46,590 nucleotides of DNA from Planotetraspora thailandica (GCF_016863335.1 NZ_BOOR01000081.1:1-46590); one strand, 5' to 3'; shown: positions 1 through 9,258, numbered from the stretch's first letter. Notes: generated by a model from the sequence alone, not told the origin. Program-made: numbers and translations.

Positions 1-2
1 CC

Positions 3-131
3 GGGCTCGGCCTGGCGATCGCCCGGCAGACCGCCGAGACACACGGTGGCACCCTTCGGATCGAAGACAGCGACCGCGGCGCCCGCTTCGTCTTGCGCCT
101 CCCGCGCTACCAGGAGGCCTCTCTCGCGTGA
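3..131 (+). CDS. Sensor histidine kinase, C-terminal fragment (5' part outside window)
   Basis: Frame 3 reads the end of a HATPase domain: [12 protein letters not shown] (G2 box), then [20 protein letters not shown] and a short tail ending in a TGA at 129-131. This matches the C-terminus of the complete kinase at 16228-17634 and of the kinase cut off at the right edge. The rest of the protein, including the phospho-acceptor His, lies outside the window, so the signal and partner regulator are unknown. The segment is nearly identical to the reverse complement of the last ~118 bases of the window. Confidence 0.85.
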   Translation, partial: GLGLAIARQTAETHGGTLRIEDSDRGARFVLRLPRYQEASLA

Positions 132-231
132 TCGCTGGACGGGCCGGTCGGTTGCTGAGCGCAGAGACTCACTGCTTCTCTACCTGTGGTTGGTGGATGA
201 CGCGGTCCGCCGCGTTGTTCTGGCGGCTCGG

Positions 232-274
232 CACACGGGGCCGGCCCGGTTGGAGTCCGGGCCGGCCCCGTGTG
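232..274. terminator. Perfect 18-bp inverted repeat, bidirectional terminator
   Basis: CACACGGGGCCGGCCCGG at 232-249 is followed by a 7-base loop and its exact reverse complement at 257-274. It lies between two convergent genes, the kinase ending at 131 and the phosphoesterase ending at 290. There is no T-run on either strand, which is common for actinobacterial stem-loop terminators. Confidence 0.75.
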
Positions 275-289
275 GTGGGGTGGGTTGCG

Positions 290-3200
290 TTACGGCGCGG
301 AGATGCGGTCGAGGATGCCCACCGCGTCGGTGCCCGGGGTGGCGACGAGCTTGCGGGTGAGGGTGTAGGAGCCGCCCGCCGGCACGTCGACGTTGAACCG
401 GCTCATCACCCAGTTGCCCGCGGCGTAGACGTCGAAGGCGCTGGCCGGCGTGCCGTAGACGAGACCGAAGACCTGCGGGTCGGTCCCGGTCATGCCGATG
501 TACGGCTTGGCCGGGGCGTACGCCGCCGTCGCACCCGGCGTCACGATGCCGGCGCCCGGGATGACACTGGCCTGGCCGGCCGCGTCGTGGTCCATCGCGT
601 CACCGGTCCACACGCTGAGTGGAGCCGAGCCGGAGTTGCTCAGCTCCGTCGAGACCGTGGCGAAGTCGTCGCCCGGCTTCAGCGTGTACGTCGTCGTCGC
701 CGTCAGACCCGTGAAGCCCTTGACCGGCCCGGATACCCGGACGACGGCCTTGTCGCCGGTCGCCTGGACGATCTGGACGTCGGTCGCCGCCACCGACCGG
801 ATGTCCCACGCGCTACCGCCGGTCGGCTGGGTCGCCGAGACGTAGGGCAGGTTGATCCAGTCGAACTGGTCGGCCATGCCGCGGACGGCGACGTCGACCG
901 GCTTGCCGCGGGTGCCACCGGAGATCTGCGAGTCGTTGTAGGCGTCGGCGATCGCCATCGAGAGCTTGTCGTTCTCGAGCATGACGTCGCCGTAGCCCGC
1001 CTCGACCAGACCCGAGCCGATCTGCTTGCCGTAGCCCGCCTCGACCGTGACCGGGCCTAGCGCGACGTCGGCGACGCCGCTGCCCGCCGCCGGCACGGTG
1101 ACCGTGCCGGTGGCCGTCTGGTAGCCCAGCTTGGACACCCGGACGTCGTACCGACCGGCCGGGGCCTTGACGAGGTACTTGCCCTGGGCGTCGGTGCTCG
1201 TGGTCGCGACCGCCGTGCCGGCCTGCTCGAGGGCGACCCGGGCACCGGAGACGGCGGCGCCGCCCGCGGTGATCGTGCCGGCCGCGCGAGCGGCGTCCGG
1301 GACGGCCGCGTCGTGCAGGTCGATCTCGTCGGCCCACTTCGCGATGTTGCCGGTGGGGTCGCCGCCGGCGGTCGCGTAGTCGGTCAGGTGGTAGAAGCTG
1401 AACTGCTTGGTGGCACCGGGCGCCATCGTGGCGTCGTAGTAGAGACCCTCGATGTAGCCGTACGCACCGACCGCGGTCGGCGTGTCCAGTGCCCACGCGA
1501 GACCGTGGGCGGCCTGGCCGTTCGTGGTGGCCGCGTCAGCACCGACGTAGACGTAGTTCCCGGTCCAGCCCGAGGTCTTCAGACCCGGGTTGACGCCGCT
1601 GAACCCGGGGATCCGGCCGTTGTCGGCCGAGCTGTCGGGGTCGATCATGTAGTTGAAGTAGCCCTGGTAGCCCGTCGTGCCGGTGTTGGTCAGCTTGACC
1701 GTCATCTTCACGATCGGAGAATCGGGCAGGGTCTCGTAGCGGACCTGCGCCTTGATGGCCGGGTTTGCCCGGTACTGACCGTTGCCGACCACGGCAGCGC
1801 CGTCGACCGCGAGGTCGGGCAGGTCGAGCTGGTCGTTCGGCCGGTCCCACGAGTCGGGCGGCGTGAGGCTCGGACGCAGCAGCATCTCGCCCCAGTCGAG
1901 GGTCTCGGCGCCGTTGGCGTCGTTGAGCATGAGGTCCGACAGCGCGCCCTGGCCCAGACCACCGGCGAGGTTGTTGCCGCCGACGCCGTTGTTGCCGGCT
2001 GCGTACGGCGTCACGGACGCCCGGATCTTGTCGTTGGCCAGGTAGTAGTACTCCTTGCCGGTGACGACGTCCGTGCGTGTGCTGCCGTTGCCGTAGTCCG
2101 GCGCGTACGTCGACTTGCCGGCGACCGGGTGGACCACCTTGATCAGCTTCAGGTCGGCCGTCGTGTTGCCGGTGGTGCGGACCGTGACGCCGGCGGTTGA
2201 GCGGCCGTCGGCGATCAGGCCGCGCTTGGCCGCCGTGACGGTCCAGGTCGACGCCGGCAGGCCGATCCGGTAGTGGCCCCGGGCGTCGGTGCTAGTTACC
2301 GCGGTGTCCTGACCGTCGGCGACGGCGGTGACCTTCGCGCCGGCGATCGGAGCGCCCGTCTCCGGGTCGCTGACCGTCCCGGTCACGGTCGCCCAGCGCT
2401 GTGCGGACTCGCCGCCGGGCACGTAGGCGTAGAGGTTGCCGTCCCAGGCGCCCGCCACGACGGTGTTGCCGCTGACGGCCGGGCCGGCGCCCACCCAGGT
2501 GCCGATCTCGTGGCTCCACAAGATCTGGCCGGTGTCGGAGGCCAGCGCGTAGAACTTGCCGTTGTTGGCGCCGACGAAGAGCGTGTCACCGGCCACGACC
2601 GGGCTGGACATGACGCCACCGTGGTAGATGTCGCCGGGCAGCGCCCGCTCCCAGAAGACGTTGCCGGTCTGGGCGTCGAGGGCGACGACGGCGCCACTCG
2701 GGAAGCCCATGTAGACGACGCCGTCCTTGACGGCCGCGGCGCTCGGGGTCGAGCCACTCGAGACGAGCGAGGAGCGCGAGCTGTTGTACGTCCACAGCGT
2801 CGCGCCGGTCTTGGCGTCACGCGCGACGATGCCGTTGTTGGCGCCGATGAAGACCTTCCCCTCGGCCGCGGTCGGCACGCCGTCCTGCCAACTGCCGAGC
2901 GACTCGGTTCCGGTCCACTTGCGGGCGCCGGTGGCCAGGTCGTAGGCGAGCACGCGGTCGGCGGTCTCGTTGCCGACGTACACGGTGCCGTCCATGACGG
3001 CGGGCGTGCCGTCGCTCATGGTCGCGCCGGACATCGGGGAGGCCCAGATCTGCCGTCCGGTGCGAGTGTCGAGCGCCTTGAGGACGCCCTGACTGCCGAT
3101 GCCGAAGCGGGTCTGGTAGGGCCAGAGCACCGTGTGGCCGGAGACGGCCGGCGAGTAGTAGCCGTAGGTGCGCTGGTTGTTCGGGGTCGGCGCCTGCTCG

Positions 3201-5008
3201 GGCACGGCCTTCCAGCGCAGCTCGCCGCTCTTCGCGTCGACGGCGTAGAGCTCCGAGCCGAGGGTCGGCGCGAAGACCAGGCCGTCACCGTAGGCAAGGC
3301 TGCCGTGGATCGACTGCGGCACCTTGACGTTCCACAGCTCCTTGCCGTCCTTCAGCCGGACGGCGTAGATCCGGCTGTTGCCGTCGCCGTTCTCGTCGCG
3401 GGTGCCCGCGTAGACGACGCCGTCGTGGATGACCGGCGACCCGGTGAGGAAGGTGCCCTCGGTGCGGAAGCTCCAGGCCAGGCGGCGGCCGGCCTCCTGC
3501 GCCGGCGCGACACCGGAGTGGGTCACGTTGCCGTGGTGCTGGTCCCAGTCACCCCCGGCGACCGGCTTGAGCGCCGGCCCGTGGGTGAGGGTGAAGTCCG
3601 CCGACTTGGTCCAGGTCTTGCCCGCCGCGTCGACCACCTGCACGTCGACGCTGTGCTCACCGGCCTTCTGCCGGTTGTGGGGCAGGTCGCCCTGCCAGGT
3701 GAACTCGCCGCTGGGGTGCAGCGGCATCCAGTTCTTGTCGCCGTCGATCCGGTAGCGCGCCGAGACGACCTCGTCGCCGGTGTCGTACGCGTTGATCTGG
3801 ATGCCCGGGAACTTCACGGCCGGCACCTTCGAGCCGGGCGCGGGGCTGACGATGGTGAGGTGCTCGTTCTCGCCGTACATCCGGAACGGGTTGTCGAAGC
3901 CCGGGCCCGCCATGTGGATGTAGCGGAAGCCGCGAGGCGCGTTGTCGATCGTGTACGAGCTCGACACGGTCTGGATGTGCTTGGCGGTCGAGGCGAACGC
4001 CGAGTTGTTCTCGACGTGGTTGGAGTGCTCGTGGCCGACCAGGATCAGCTGCGCCTTGTATTTCTCGAGCACGTCACCGAAGGCGTCGTACTCCGACGGC
4101 GAACCGAACGGGACGTTCATCGGCTGGTGGGTGAGGACGACGAGCTCGATGTCGTTTCCCGGGTTGTCGTCGAGCGGGACGCTCGCGGCGAGGTCGTCCT
4201 TGAGCCAGTCAAGCTCCTCGTCGAACGGCGCCGAGCCGTTGTTCTCGAGCACCACGAAGTGCCGGTTGCCGTAGTTGAACGAGTACCACTCCGGACCGAC
4301 GTTCTTGCGATAGTTGTCGATCTTGTCCGCGTACGCCGACCCGCTCGCGTACTCGTGGTTGCCGACGGCCGGCCACACACCGACGGCCGACTGCTGGGTG
4401 CCGCGACGATACGTGTCGAACTGCCCCTGGCTGGCGTCGTTGGTGAGGTCGCCGCTGACTGCGATGAAGCGCAGGTCGGTGCCGGTGGAGTTGATCTCGC
4501 GGATCTGGTCGGGCAGCTGTGCGTTGACGTGCGGGTCGGCGATGTTGGCCCAGGAGAAGGTGTCGCCGTTTGAGATGTCGTCACGCACGAGCGCGAAGTC
4601 CGCGGTCGGCGTGGCGTCGTCGGCGAGCTGGCCGAGGTCGGCCCAGAACTTCGGCTCCTTGTACTGGTCCAGGCCGAACCGGTAGCCCCGCGGCTGGCCG
4701 GCCCACACGATGTCCGTCTTGCGACGGTCGGTGGAGATCGTCAGCGAGTAGGAGCCGTCGGCGGCGGTCGTGGTGGCGACCTTGCCGTCGGAGACGCGCA
4801 CGCCGGCCAGGCCGGCCTCGTCGGGGTTGCGCTGGCCGTCGCCGTTGGCGTCGACGTACACGACACCGCTGACGGTGGCCTCCGGCGGGTCGATGGCGGC
4901 CGCCGCGTACGACGTGAGCGGGCCCGCCACGACGCTGGCGGCGAGCGCCAGCGTGGTGGCGTACAGGACGACGCGCAGGCGCGCGCGTGTCCAGGTTAAC
5001 GCGGACAT
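290..5008 (-). CDS. Secreted calcineurin-like metallophosphoesterase with PQQ-type beta-propeller and carboxypeptidase-regulatory-like domains
   Basis: 1572 aa. A signal peptide covers residues 1-37 (hydrophobic stretch then AAAA). An SdrD_B-like domain follows at about 45-95 (VDANGDGQRNPDE). The phosphoesterase core carries all metal motifs: DPH (158-160), GDLTN (186-190), GNHEY (216-220), THQP (293-296) and GHEH (325-328), so it should be a dinuclear-metal hydrolase acting outside the cell. Residues about 490-900 form a PQQ/pyrrolo-quinoline-type beta-propeller with repeated GxVYxGxxxGxxxALDxxTG units. Two carboxypeptidase-regulatory-like beta-sandwiches lie near 905-985 and 1255-1330. The ATG is preceded by GAAGGA about 7 nt upstream. 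It follows the HupE-like gene by 31 bases and is probably co-transcribed. The substrate is unknown; phosphodiesters or phosphomonoesters are equally possible. Confidence 0.9.
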   Translation of the reverse strand: MSALTWTRARLRVVLYATTLALAASVVAGPLTSYAAAAIDPPEATVSGVVYVDANGDGQRNPDEAGLAGVRVSDGKVATTTAADGSYSLTISTDRRKTDIVWAGQPRGYRFGLDQYKEPKFWADLGQLADDATPTADFALVRDDISNGDTFSWANIADPHVNAQLPDQIREINSTGTDLRFIAVSGDLTNDASQGQFDTYRRGTQQSAVGVWPAVGNHEYASGSAYADKIDNYRKNVGPEWYSFNYGNRHFVVLENNGSAPFDEELDWLKDDLAASVPLDDNPGNDIELVVLTHQPMNVPFGSPSEYDAFGDVLEKYKAQLILVGHEHSNHVENNSAFASTAKHIQTVSSSYTIDNAPRGFRYIHMAGPGFDNPFRMYGENEHLTIVSPAPGSKVPAVKFPGIQINAYDTGDEVVSARYRIDGDKNWMPLHPSGEFTWQGDLPHNRQKAGEHSVDVQVVDAAGKTWTKSADFTLTHGPALKPVAGGDWDQHHGNVTHSGVAPAQEAGRRLAWSFRTEGTFLTGSPVIHDGVVYAGTRDENGDGNSRIYAVRLKDGKELWNVKVPQSIHGSLAYGDGLVFAPTLGSELYAVDAKSGELRWKAVPEQAPTPNNQRTYGYYSPAVSGHTVLWPYQTRFGIGSQGVLKALDTRTGRQIWASPMSGATMSDGTPAVMDGTVYVGNETADRVLAYDLATGARKWTGTESLGSWQDGVPTAAEGKVFIGANNGIVARDAKTGATLWTYNSSRSSLVSSGSTPSAAAVKDGVVYMGFPSGAVVALDAQTGNVFWERALPGDIYHGGVMSSPVVAGDTLFVGANNGKFYALASDTGQILWSHEIGTWVGAGPAVSGNTVVAGAWDGNLYAYVPGGESAQRWATVTGTVSDPETGAPIAGAKVTAVADGQDTAVTSTDARGHYRIGLPASTWTVTAAKRGLIADGRSTAGVTVRTTGNTTADLKLIKVVHPVAGKSTYAPDYGNGSTRTDVVTGKEYYYLANDKIRASVTPYAAGNNGVGGNNLAGGLGQGALSDLMLNDANGAETLDWGEMLLRPSLTPPDSWDRPNDQLDLPDLAVDGAAVVGNGQYRANPAIKAQVRYETLPDSPIVKMTVKLTNTGTTGYQGYFNYMIDPDSSADNGRIPGFSGVNPGLKTSGWTGNYVYVGADAATTNGQAAHGLAWALDTPTAVGAYGYIEGLYYDATMAPGATKQFSFYHLTDYATAGGDPTGNIAKWADEIDLHDAAVPDAARAAGTITAGGAAVSGARVALEQAGTAVATTSTDAQGKYLVKAPAGRYDVRVSKLGYQTATGTVTVPAAGSGVADVALGPVTVEAGYGKQIGSGLVEAGYGDVMLENDKLSMAIADAYNDSQISGGTRGKPVDVAVRGMADQFDWINLPYVSATQPTGGSAWDIRSVAATDVQIVQATGDKAVVRVSGPVKGFTGLTATTTYTLKPGDDFATVSTELSNSGSAPLSVWTGDAMDHDAAGQASVIPGAGIVTPGATAAYAPAKPYIGMTGTDPQVFGLVYGTPASAFDVYAAGNWVMSRFNVDVPAGGSYTLTRKLVATPGTDAVGILDRISAP

Positions 5009-5039
5009 CGGGATCCTTCGGGGTGGGGAGAGGGCGTGC

Positions 5040-6170
5040 TCAGGTCAGGAGCGGCGAGCGTTCGACGAACCAGACCAGACCGGCACCGGCGACGGCGAGG
5101 GTCGCCGCGACGGTGCCGAGCGTGAGGGCGCGGACGGCGACCGGCGTGGTCGCGGCCCTGCGCAGGAACAGCAGCGCCGGGAAGGCGAGCGCGATGATCG
5201 TCAACTGGACGAGTTCGATGCCGACGTTGAAGGAGACCAGGTCGGCCAGCGTCGAGAGCGACAGCGGCCCGTCGACGCTGAGCGCGCCCGCGAAGCCGAG
5301 CCCGTGCAGCAGCCCGAAGCCGAAGACCACGGGCAGCCGGTGGCTCGTCTTCGGCGAGAGCAGGTTGTCGACCGCGACGAACGCGATCGACAGCGCGATG
5401 AGCGGCTCGACGATCCACCCGGGCACGCTGACCCAGCCGATCGCGGCCAGCACCAGGGTCACCGAGTGTGCGACCGTGAAGGCCGTGGCGACCTCGACGA
5501 CGTCGCGCAGCCGCTTCGCGCCCAGCAGCAGCGCCAGCAGGAAGAGCACGTGGTCGAGCCCGAAGAGCAGGTGCTCTGCCCCGAGCCGGATGAACTGCGG
5601 GATCTCGGTGAGCAGGTCGGTGCGCCCCACCGTGAGGCTGGTGTGGGCGGCGTCGAGCAACGTCGAACCGCGGCGGCCATCGACGTCGTAGGCCGCCAAC
5701 GTGGTGGTTTCGTCGACGACGCCGTCGGAGGCGCGGAAGATGTCGCTGCGGACAGTGAGCGCGCCGGACGCCGGGCAGTCGTAGGCGAGCGCGACCCGCA
5801 CCGCGCCGGAGTCGGCGAGTTCGACGCGGGCGTCGTCCTCAGCGGTACACCCGATCGAGCCGCGGCTCAACCGCAGCCGCCCGCCGACGTACGCCGCCAC
5901 GTCGCTCGCGTGCGCGTCCAGCGAGCTGCGCCGCACCTCGGTCGGCACCTCGGCGGCCGCGCCGTCCACGCCGACCGCGTCCGGGCTCAGGGCACCGTCG
6001 AGACTCAGCAGCCGGGCAAGGACGTCGTACTCCACGTCGACGACAGCGGCGACGTCGTCGCCCTGGCTGCGCAGGTCGACCGAGACCGAGGTCGCGCGGA
6101 CGTGCGCCTGCGCCGGAGCGGCGACGAGGAGCACGGCGGCAAGGGCGGCGAGGAACGCCAAGAGACGCAC
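5040..6170 (-). CDS. HupE/UreJ-family membrane protein
   Basis: 376 aa from the GTG at 6170, which starts exactly at a signal peptide (VRLLAFLAALAAV...APAQA) and has GGAAG 8 nt upstream; a longer TTG reading from 6215 has no ribosome site. The first ~170 residues form an extracytoplasmic beta-rich domain. The C-terminal half has about six to seven membrane helices with the family pattern HLLFGLDHVLFLLALLLG, AFTVAHSVTL and GFGLLHGLGFAG. Conserved His and Asp in the helices suggest metal (Ni/Co-type) transport as in HupE/UreJ, but the actual substrate cannot be read from the sequence. It sits just upstream of, and in the same direction as, the large secreted phosphoesterase. Confidence 0.85.
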   Translation of the reverse strand: MRLLAFLAALAAVLLVAAPAQAHVRATSVSVDLRSQGDDVAAVVDVEYDVLARLLSLDGALSPDAVGVDGAAAEVPTEVRRSSLDAHASDVAAYVGGRLRLSRGSIGCTAEDDARVELADSGAVRVALAYDCPASGALTVRSDIFRASDGVVDETTTLAAYDVDGRRGSTLLDAAHTSLTVGRTDLLTEIPQFIRLGAEHLLFGLDHVLFLLALLLGAKRLRDVVEVATAFTVAHSVTLVLAAIGWVSVPGWIVEPLIALSIAFVAVDNLLSPKTSHRLPVVFGFGLLHGLGFAGALSVDGPLSLSTLADLVSFNVGIELVQLTIIALAFPALLFLRRAATTPVAVRALTLGTVAATLAVAGAGLVWFVERSPLLT

Positions 6171-6320
6171 AGCGAGCACTTCCGTCGTAGGGGGGGAACG
6201 GCGGTCGTTCCCCAACCCTGCAGTGCTCGCTCCACACTCGACAACTCGAGACGACCCAATTCACCGAACCTTCCGCCGCCGGTCGCCCACCGGCCGAAAG
6301 CCGGGTTTCTGGGCGCCGGA

Positions 6321-6342
6321 AGCCGGGTTTTGGGGCCCGGCT
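6321..6342 (-). terminator. Hairpin overlapping the stop of the small-gene pair
   Basis: AGCCGGG (6321-6327), an 8-base loop and CCCGGCT (6336-6342) form a perfect 7-bp stem. It overlaps the TAG stop codon (6341-6343) of the leftward 71-aa gene. A second partial copy, AAGCCGGGTTT, lies just downstream at about 6298-6308. It would end the small operon before the HupE-like gene. Confidence 0.4.
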
Positions 6343-6556
6343 ACGAGGCCCGCGTACGAAGCCGGGTGAGCCCGGCCGCGATCCCGACGCCCAGGGCGGC
6401 ACGAGTTGAGCATGACGTCGTGTTGACGATCTCGAGCGCCCGGTTGACTGCGTGAACAGGGCCAAGCAGGTCAAGCAGTCCACGTAGGCCGCGGCTCCGT
6501 CCGCCGAGTGGGCAAGCGACCGAGAGGCGACCGCTGAGCAGGGCGATCCGGGTCAC
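6341..6556 (-). CDS. Small hypothetical protein, translationally coupled
   Basis: 71 aa, starting at a GTG whose bases overlap the TGA of the upstream 104-aa gene in a GTGA arrangement (6553-6556), the classical layout for translational coupling. The sequence is Leu/Arg/Ala-rich with a moderately hydrophobic middle (LLDLLGPVHAVNRALEIVNTT) and a basic end (GLTRLRTRAS). I do not recognise a family. Third codon positions are GC-rich, which supports coding. It is followed at once by a hairpin that could be its terminator. Confidence 0.5.
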   Translation of the reverse strand: MTRIALLSGRLSVACPLGGRSRGLRGLLDLLGPVHAVNRALEIVNTTSCSTRAALGVGIAAGLTRLRTRAS

Positions 6557-6867
6557 GAGCCGGCCGGCCGGGGGTCCCCCTCCCCGATCCACTCCACTCC
6601 GTGCGCCACCCATCCGTCGCGCTCCCCGAGCTCCCTGAGAAGATCCGCGTCCTCCACCGGATCGAGCTCGGCCTCCTGGGCGAGGACGAAGCACCACCGC
6701 CGCGGCTGGAAGGCCCGGGCGAACCACCCCCTCGCGTAGGCGTGCGCCTCCTCCGGCGTACGCGCCATGGAGACCTCGATGATCGTCGTCTCCTCCCTGC
6801 CGGTGAGCCGTGCGCCCGGCGGCAGCCACCCCTCCCCGCCGGCGAGCCGAGTCCTCAGACCACTCAT
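6553..6867 (-). CDS. Small hypothetical protein
   Basis: 104 aa. The ATG at 6867 has a strong ribosome site (GAGGGGG, about 7 nt upstream), which decides this start over upstream in-frame candidates. The sequence is mixed alpha/beta in appearance, with TTIIEVSMARTPEEAHAYARGWFARAF and an acidic C-terminal part (DPVEDADLLRELGERDGW). No signal peptide, membrane helix or known motif is visible. It overlaps the next gene by 4 bases. Function unknown; the pair looks like a small two-gene operon, size-compatible with a toxin-antitoxin-like module but without any motif supporting that. Confidence 0.65.
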   Translation of the reverse strand: MSGLRTRLAGGEGWLPPGARLTGREETTIIEVSMARTPEEAHAYARGWFARAFQPRRWCFVLAQEAELDPVEDADLLRELGERDGWVAHGVEWIGEGDPRPAGS

Positions 6868-7038
6868 GGAAACCCCCTCTGTCGTCGCGGAAATCCGCGT
6901 CACTCCACCCGTGAATCGCACAGCGGAGCGCGCATGCCGTACAGAGCCGCCGCCAGGAGAGCCGCGGACAGCGCCGGCGCCGTCGGAGACGTCCACTCGT
7001 GTGCCAGGACGCTCGCCGGCCTGAGCGAACCGGCTTGC

Positions 7039-7052
7039 TAGGGTCACCGTCT
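7039..7052 (+). promoter_or_regulatory. -10 box TAGGGT for leaderless transcript
   Basis: TAGGGT at 7039-7044 ends 8 nt before the GTG at 7053, and no Shine-Dalgarno sequence lies between. This is the spacing expected for a leaderless actinobacterial mRNA. Confidence 0.5.
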
Positions 7053-8771
7053 GTGAAAAACTCGGGTTTCCTCGCCCTCAGGAATCCTCTCAGGCTGACC
7101 CAGGTGGGGACCGCCCTTGTCACCTGCGTCCTGCTCGGGATTTCCGTGGCCACGGCGCAACTGCACTCAGACATCAGGTATGTCCTGGCGTGTCTGCGCA
7201 CCGGTGGGGTCGCCGGTTTCTCACCGTCCGAAACCTTCACCCACCGGCCGTTCTTCTACCGCTGGTTCGTCGCCGGTCTGAACTCGCTGACTCCGTCCTC
7301 GATCCCCGTGGGAGAGATGATCGTCCGGTTAGCCGGCGTCGCGCTGTGTGTGGCCGCCGGCTTGTTGCTGCGCGCCGCGTTGCAGCGGCACCTCTCCACT
7401 CGGGACGCGACCCTCACGGCCGTCGTGGTCGCGTTGAGCCTGGCGTTCGCCCCCCGCATCGACTACCTGCAGCCCGAGTGGACGGCCACGCTGCTCTCAG
7501 TAGTGGCGGTCGCCCTGGTCCTCATGTTCGACCGCCCCTGGGTCGCCGCGGCAGTGGCCTCCCTGCCTCTCGGGCTGACGGTGATGATGAAGTACTCCAC
7601 CGCAGCCACTGCCATGATCGCCCTGCTGGTGGTCTTCGCCGTCGACCGCAGGCGGGCGATCCTCCTCGCGGTCGCCACGGCGGTCTCCGGAGTGGCGCTC
7701 CTCGGCTTGAGCTTCTGGGCGGGCTCGCACGAGTGGCAGTGGGCGCAGGACATGCCGAAGATCAATCGTCAGGCCCTGACGCGGCAGGCGATCGACCCCG
7801 GCTTCCTGCTTCACCGGAGCATCGACTACCTGGCCGACCGGGCGGTCCTCAGCCCCATGCTCGCTCTGTTCCCCGCCGCGCTGGTGATGGTGCTGATGCT
7901 GGCCCGGGAGGTCAGCCGGCGGCGGCGCGTCGAGTGGGCGGCTCTGGCCGTACTGATCACCCTCGGATGCATCGCCGCTGTGGCGTTCCAGGGCAACTGG
8001 TTCCCGTACCACAGCGCGGCACTACCCGTCTGCGCCGCTGCAGTCTGGGCACTGGCAGTGGCACGGTGGTACGGCGTATTCGGCAGGCCGCCGCTGCTCT
8101 TCATCGGAATCACGGTGCTGCTGGGCGCCCTGGTCCCGTTCACGGACACCGCGCTCAAGCCGCTGCTGACTGTGGGCACGGTCTGGCTGGCGGCCGCTGT
8201 CGCAGTCCTCGCGGGCCTGGCGGACCTGCGCCTCGCCCGCCGCCGGGCTCCCCGCCACGCCGGGGCGCGACCCCAGGCGGCCGTGCCCATGGCAGCCGTG
8301 CCCCTGTTAGCCCTGGCCGGGATCATCTGCCTCGCCGCGCCGATCTGGCCCGGCTCCCCGAACCAGATGGGCCGCGGGCACGTGATCACCACCAACGCGG
8401 ACTACTGGAAACTGACCGAGGACAAGAACGGGGACGCGGCCGAAGTCAACCGCGAGATCCCCCAAGGTGCTCCGGTGTTGTACCTGGCCTTCGGGGACAT
8501 GGCGTACTTCGTCCAGCATCCGGTGCAGTGCCGATACCCGATCCCCACCTTCCTGCAGCGCGAGCAGTTCCTTCCCGACGTGAAGAACCTCACGTCGACC
8601 AAGGAGAACGCCCTGTGCGTCACGGGCAACCCCGCCGACTACGCCGTACTGCAGCGTTCATGGTTCCCGCTGGCGCAGGTCGACAAGAAGCTGACCGCGG
8701 AGATCAAGGCGAACTTCAACTGCCCGAAATCGGTGCCGAACAACGAGCTCGTGGTGTGCCACCGCCGATAG
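7053..8771 (+). CDS. Polytopic membrane protein, probable GT-C-fold glycosyltransferase
   Basis: 572 aa from GTG 7053 (leaderless; longer in-frame starts run into an unlikely Arg-rich extension). There are about 10-12 hydrophobic segments, beginning with VGTALVTCVLLGISVATAQL. The first long outside loop holds HSDIRYV and later FTHRPFFYRW, the kind of Asp and aromatic/His-Pro loop seen in ArnT/PMT-like lipid-linked sugar transferases. A soluble domain of about 130 residues at the C-terminus is probably extracytoplasmic and contains four Cys (QCRYP, ALCVT, NFNC, VVCHR). The family assignment rests on topology and loop pattern only. No neighbouring glycan genes indicate the substrate. Confidence 0.6.
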   Translation: MKNSGFLALRNPLRLTQVGTALVTCVLLGISVATAQLHSDIRYVLACLRTGGVAGFSPSETFTHRPFFYRWFVAGLNSLTPSSIPVGEMIVRLAGVALCVAAGLLLRAALQRHLSTRDATLTAVVVALSLAFAPRIDYLQPEWTATLLSVVAVALVLMFDRPWVAAAVASLPLGLTVMMKYSTAATAMIALLVVFAVDRRRAILLAVATAVSGVALLGLSFWAGSHEWQWAQDMPKINRQALTRQAIDPGFLLHRSIDYLADRAVLSPMLALFPAALVMVLMLAREVSRRRRVEWAALAVLITLGCIAAVAFQGNWFPYHSAALPVCAAAVWALAVARWYGVFGRPPLLFIGITVLLGALVPFTDTALKPLLTVGTVWLAAAVAVLAGLADLRLARRRAPRHAGARPQAAVPMAAVPLLALAGIICLAAPIWPGSPNQMGRGHVITTNADYWKLTEDKNGDAAEVNREIPQGAPVLYLAFGDMAYFVQHPVQCRYPIPTFLQREQFLPDVKNLTSTKENALCVTGNPADYAVLQRSWFPLAQVDKKLTAEIKANFNCPKSVPNNELVVCHRR

Positions 8772-8838
8772 GCAGGAAGACGAGATCGCGCCTACTTCCA
8801 CCGGTCGTCCACGTTCATCCGCGAGAGCCGGGCGAACA

Positions 8839-9258
8839 TCACTCCGGCGCAGGAAGCTTCAAGCCGAGCTGACTGTAACACTCCAGCTGGTCGTAGTAGC
8901 CGCGCTGGCTGACGATGAGGTCATGCTCCACCGTGAAGACCCAGCAGCAACGCACACTGACGCTCCGACCGGTTGCGTGGAGCACCTCGCCCTCGGCCAG
9001 CAGGAATGGTCCGGTGTGAGTACCTGTGACCGTTCCCTCGACCACCACGCTGTCGTCGCACACCAACTTGTCCCACACCGTCACCCGTAAGTCCGGGAAG
9101 CCTTCAACGATGTGCCCGCGGAAAGCGATGATCTCGTCCCAACCTTCTGCCTGCATCTCGGGCGCCACGATGACGGCCTCTGGGACGTAACACTCCATTA
9201 GCGCGCCCTGATCATGGGCGTTGATCGCGCTCATCAACCGATCGATGACATCGGGCAT
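8839..9258 (-). CDS. SnoaL-like / NTF2-fold protein
   Basis: 139 aa. The start MPDVIDRLMSAINAHDQGALMECY and the later FRGHIVEGFPDLRV are typical of the SnoaL-like branch of the NTF2 fold: small alpha+beta cone proteins that include polyketide cyclases, isomerases and stress proteins. The ATG has AAGGGGGG about 9 nt upstream. The gene converges on the membrane protein gene. Its first 25 bases overlap the tail of the truncated exonuclease frame. With no biosynthetic cluster nearby, no particular substrate can be given. Confidence 0.8.
   Translation of the reverse strand: MPDVIDRLMSAINAHDQGALMECYVPEAVIVAPEMQAEGWDEIIAFRGHIVEGFPDLRVTVWDKLVCDDSVVVEGTVTGTHTGPFLLAEGEVLHATGRSVSVRCCWVFTVEHDLIVSQRGYYDQLECYSQLGLKLPAPE

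Noticed and set aside
2273-4573. A long plus-strand frame opposite the phosphoesterase gene
   Set aside because: Antisense shadow; the minus strand has a signal peptide, metal motifs and propeller repeats, while the plus frame has none.
6553-6867. Toxin-antitoxin system call for the two coupled small genes
   Set aside because: The layout fits, but no toxin or antitoxin motif is visible in either protein.
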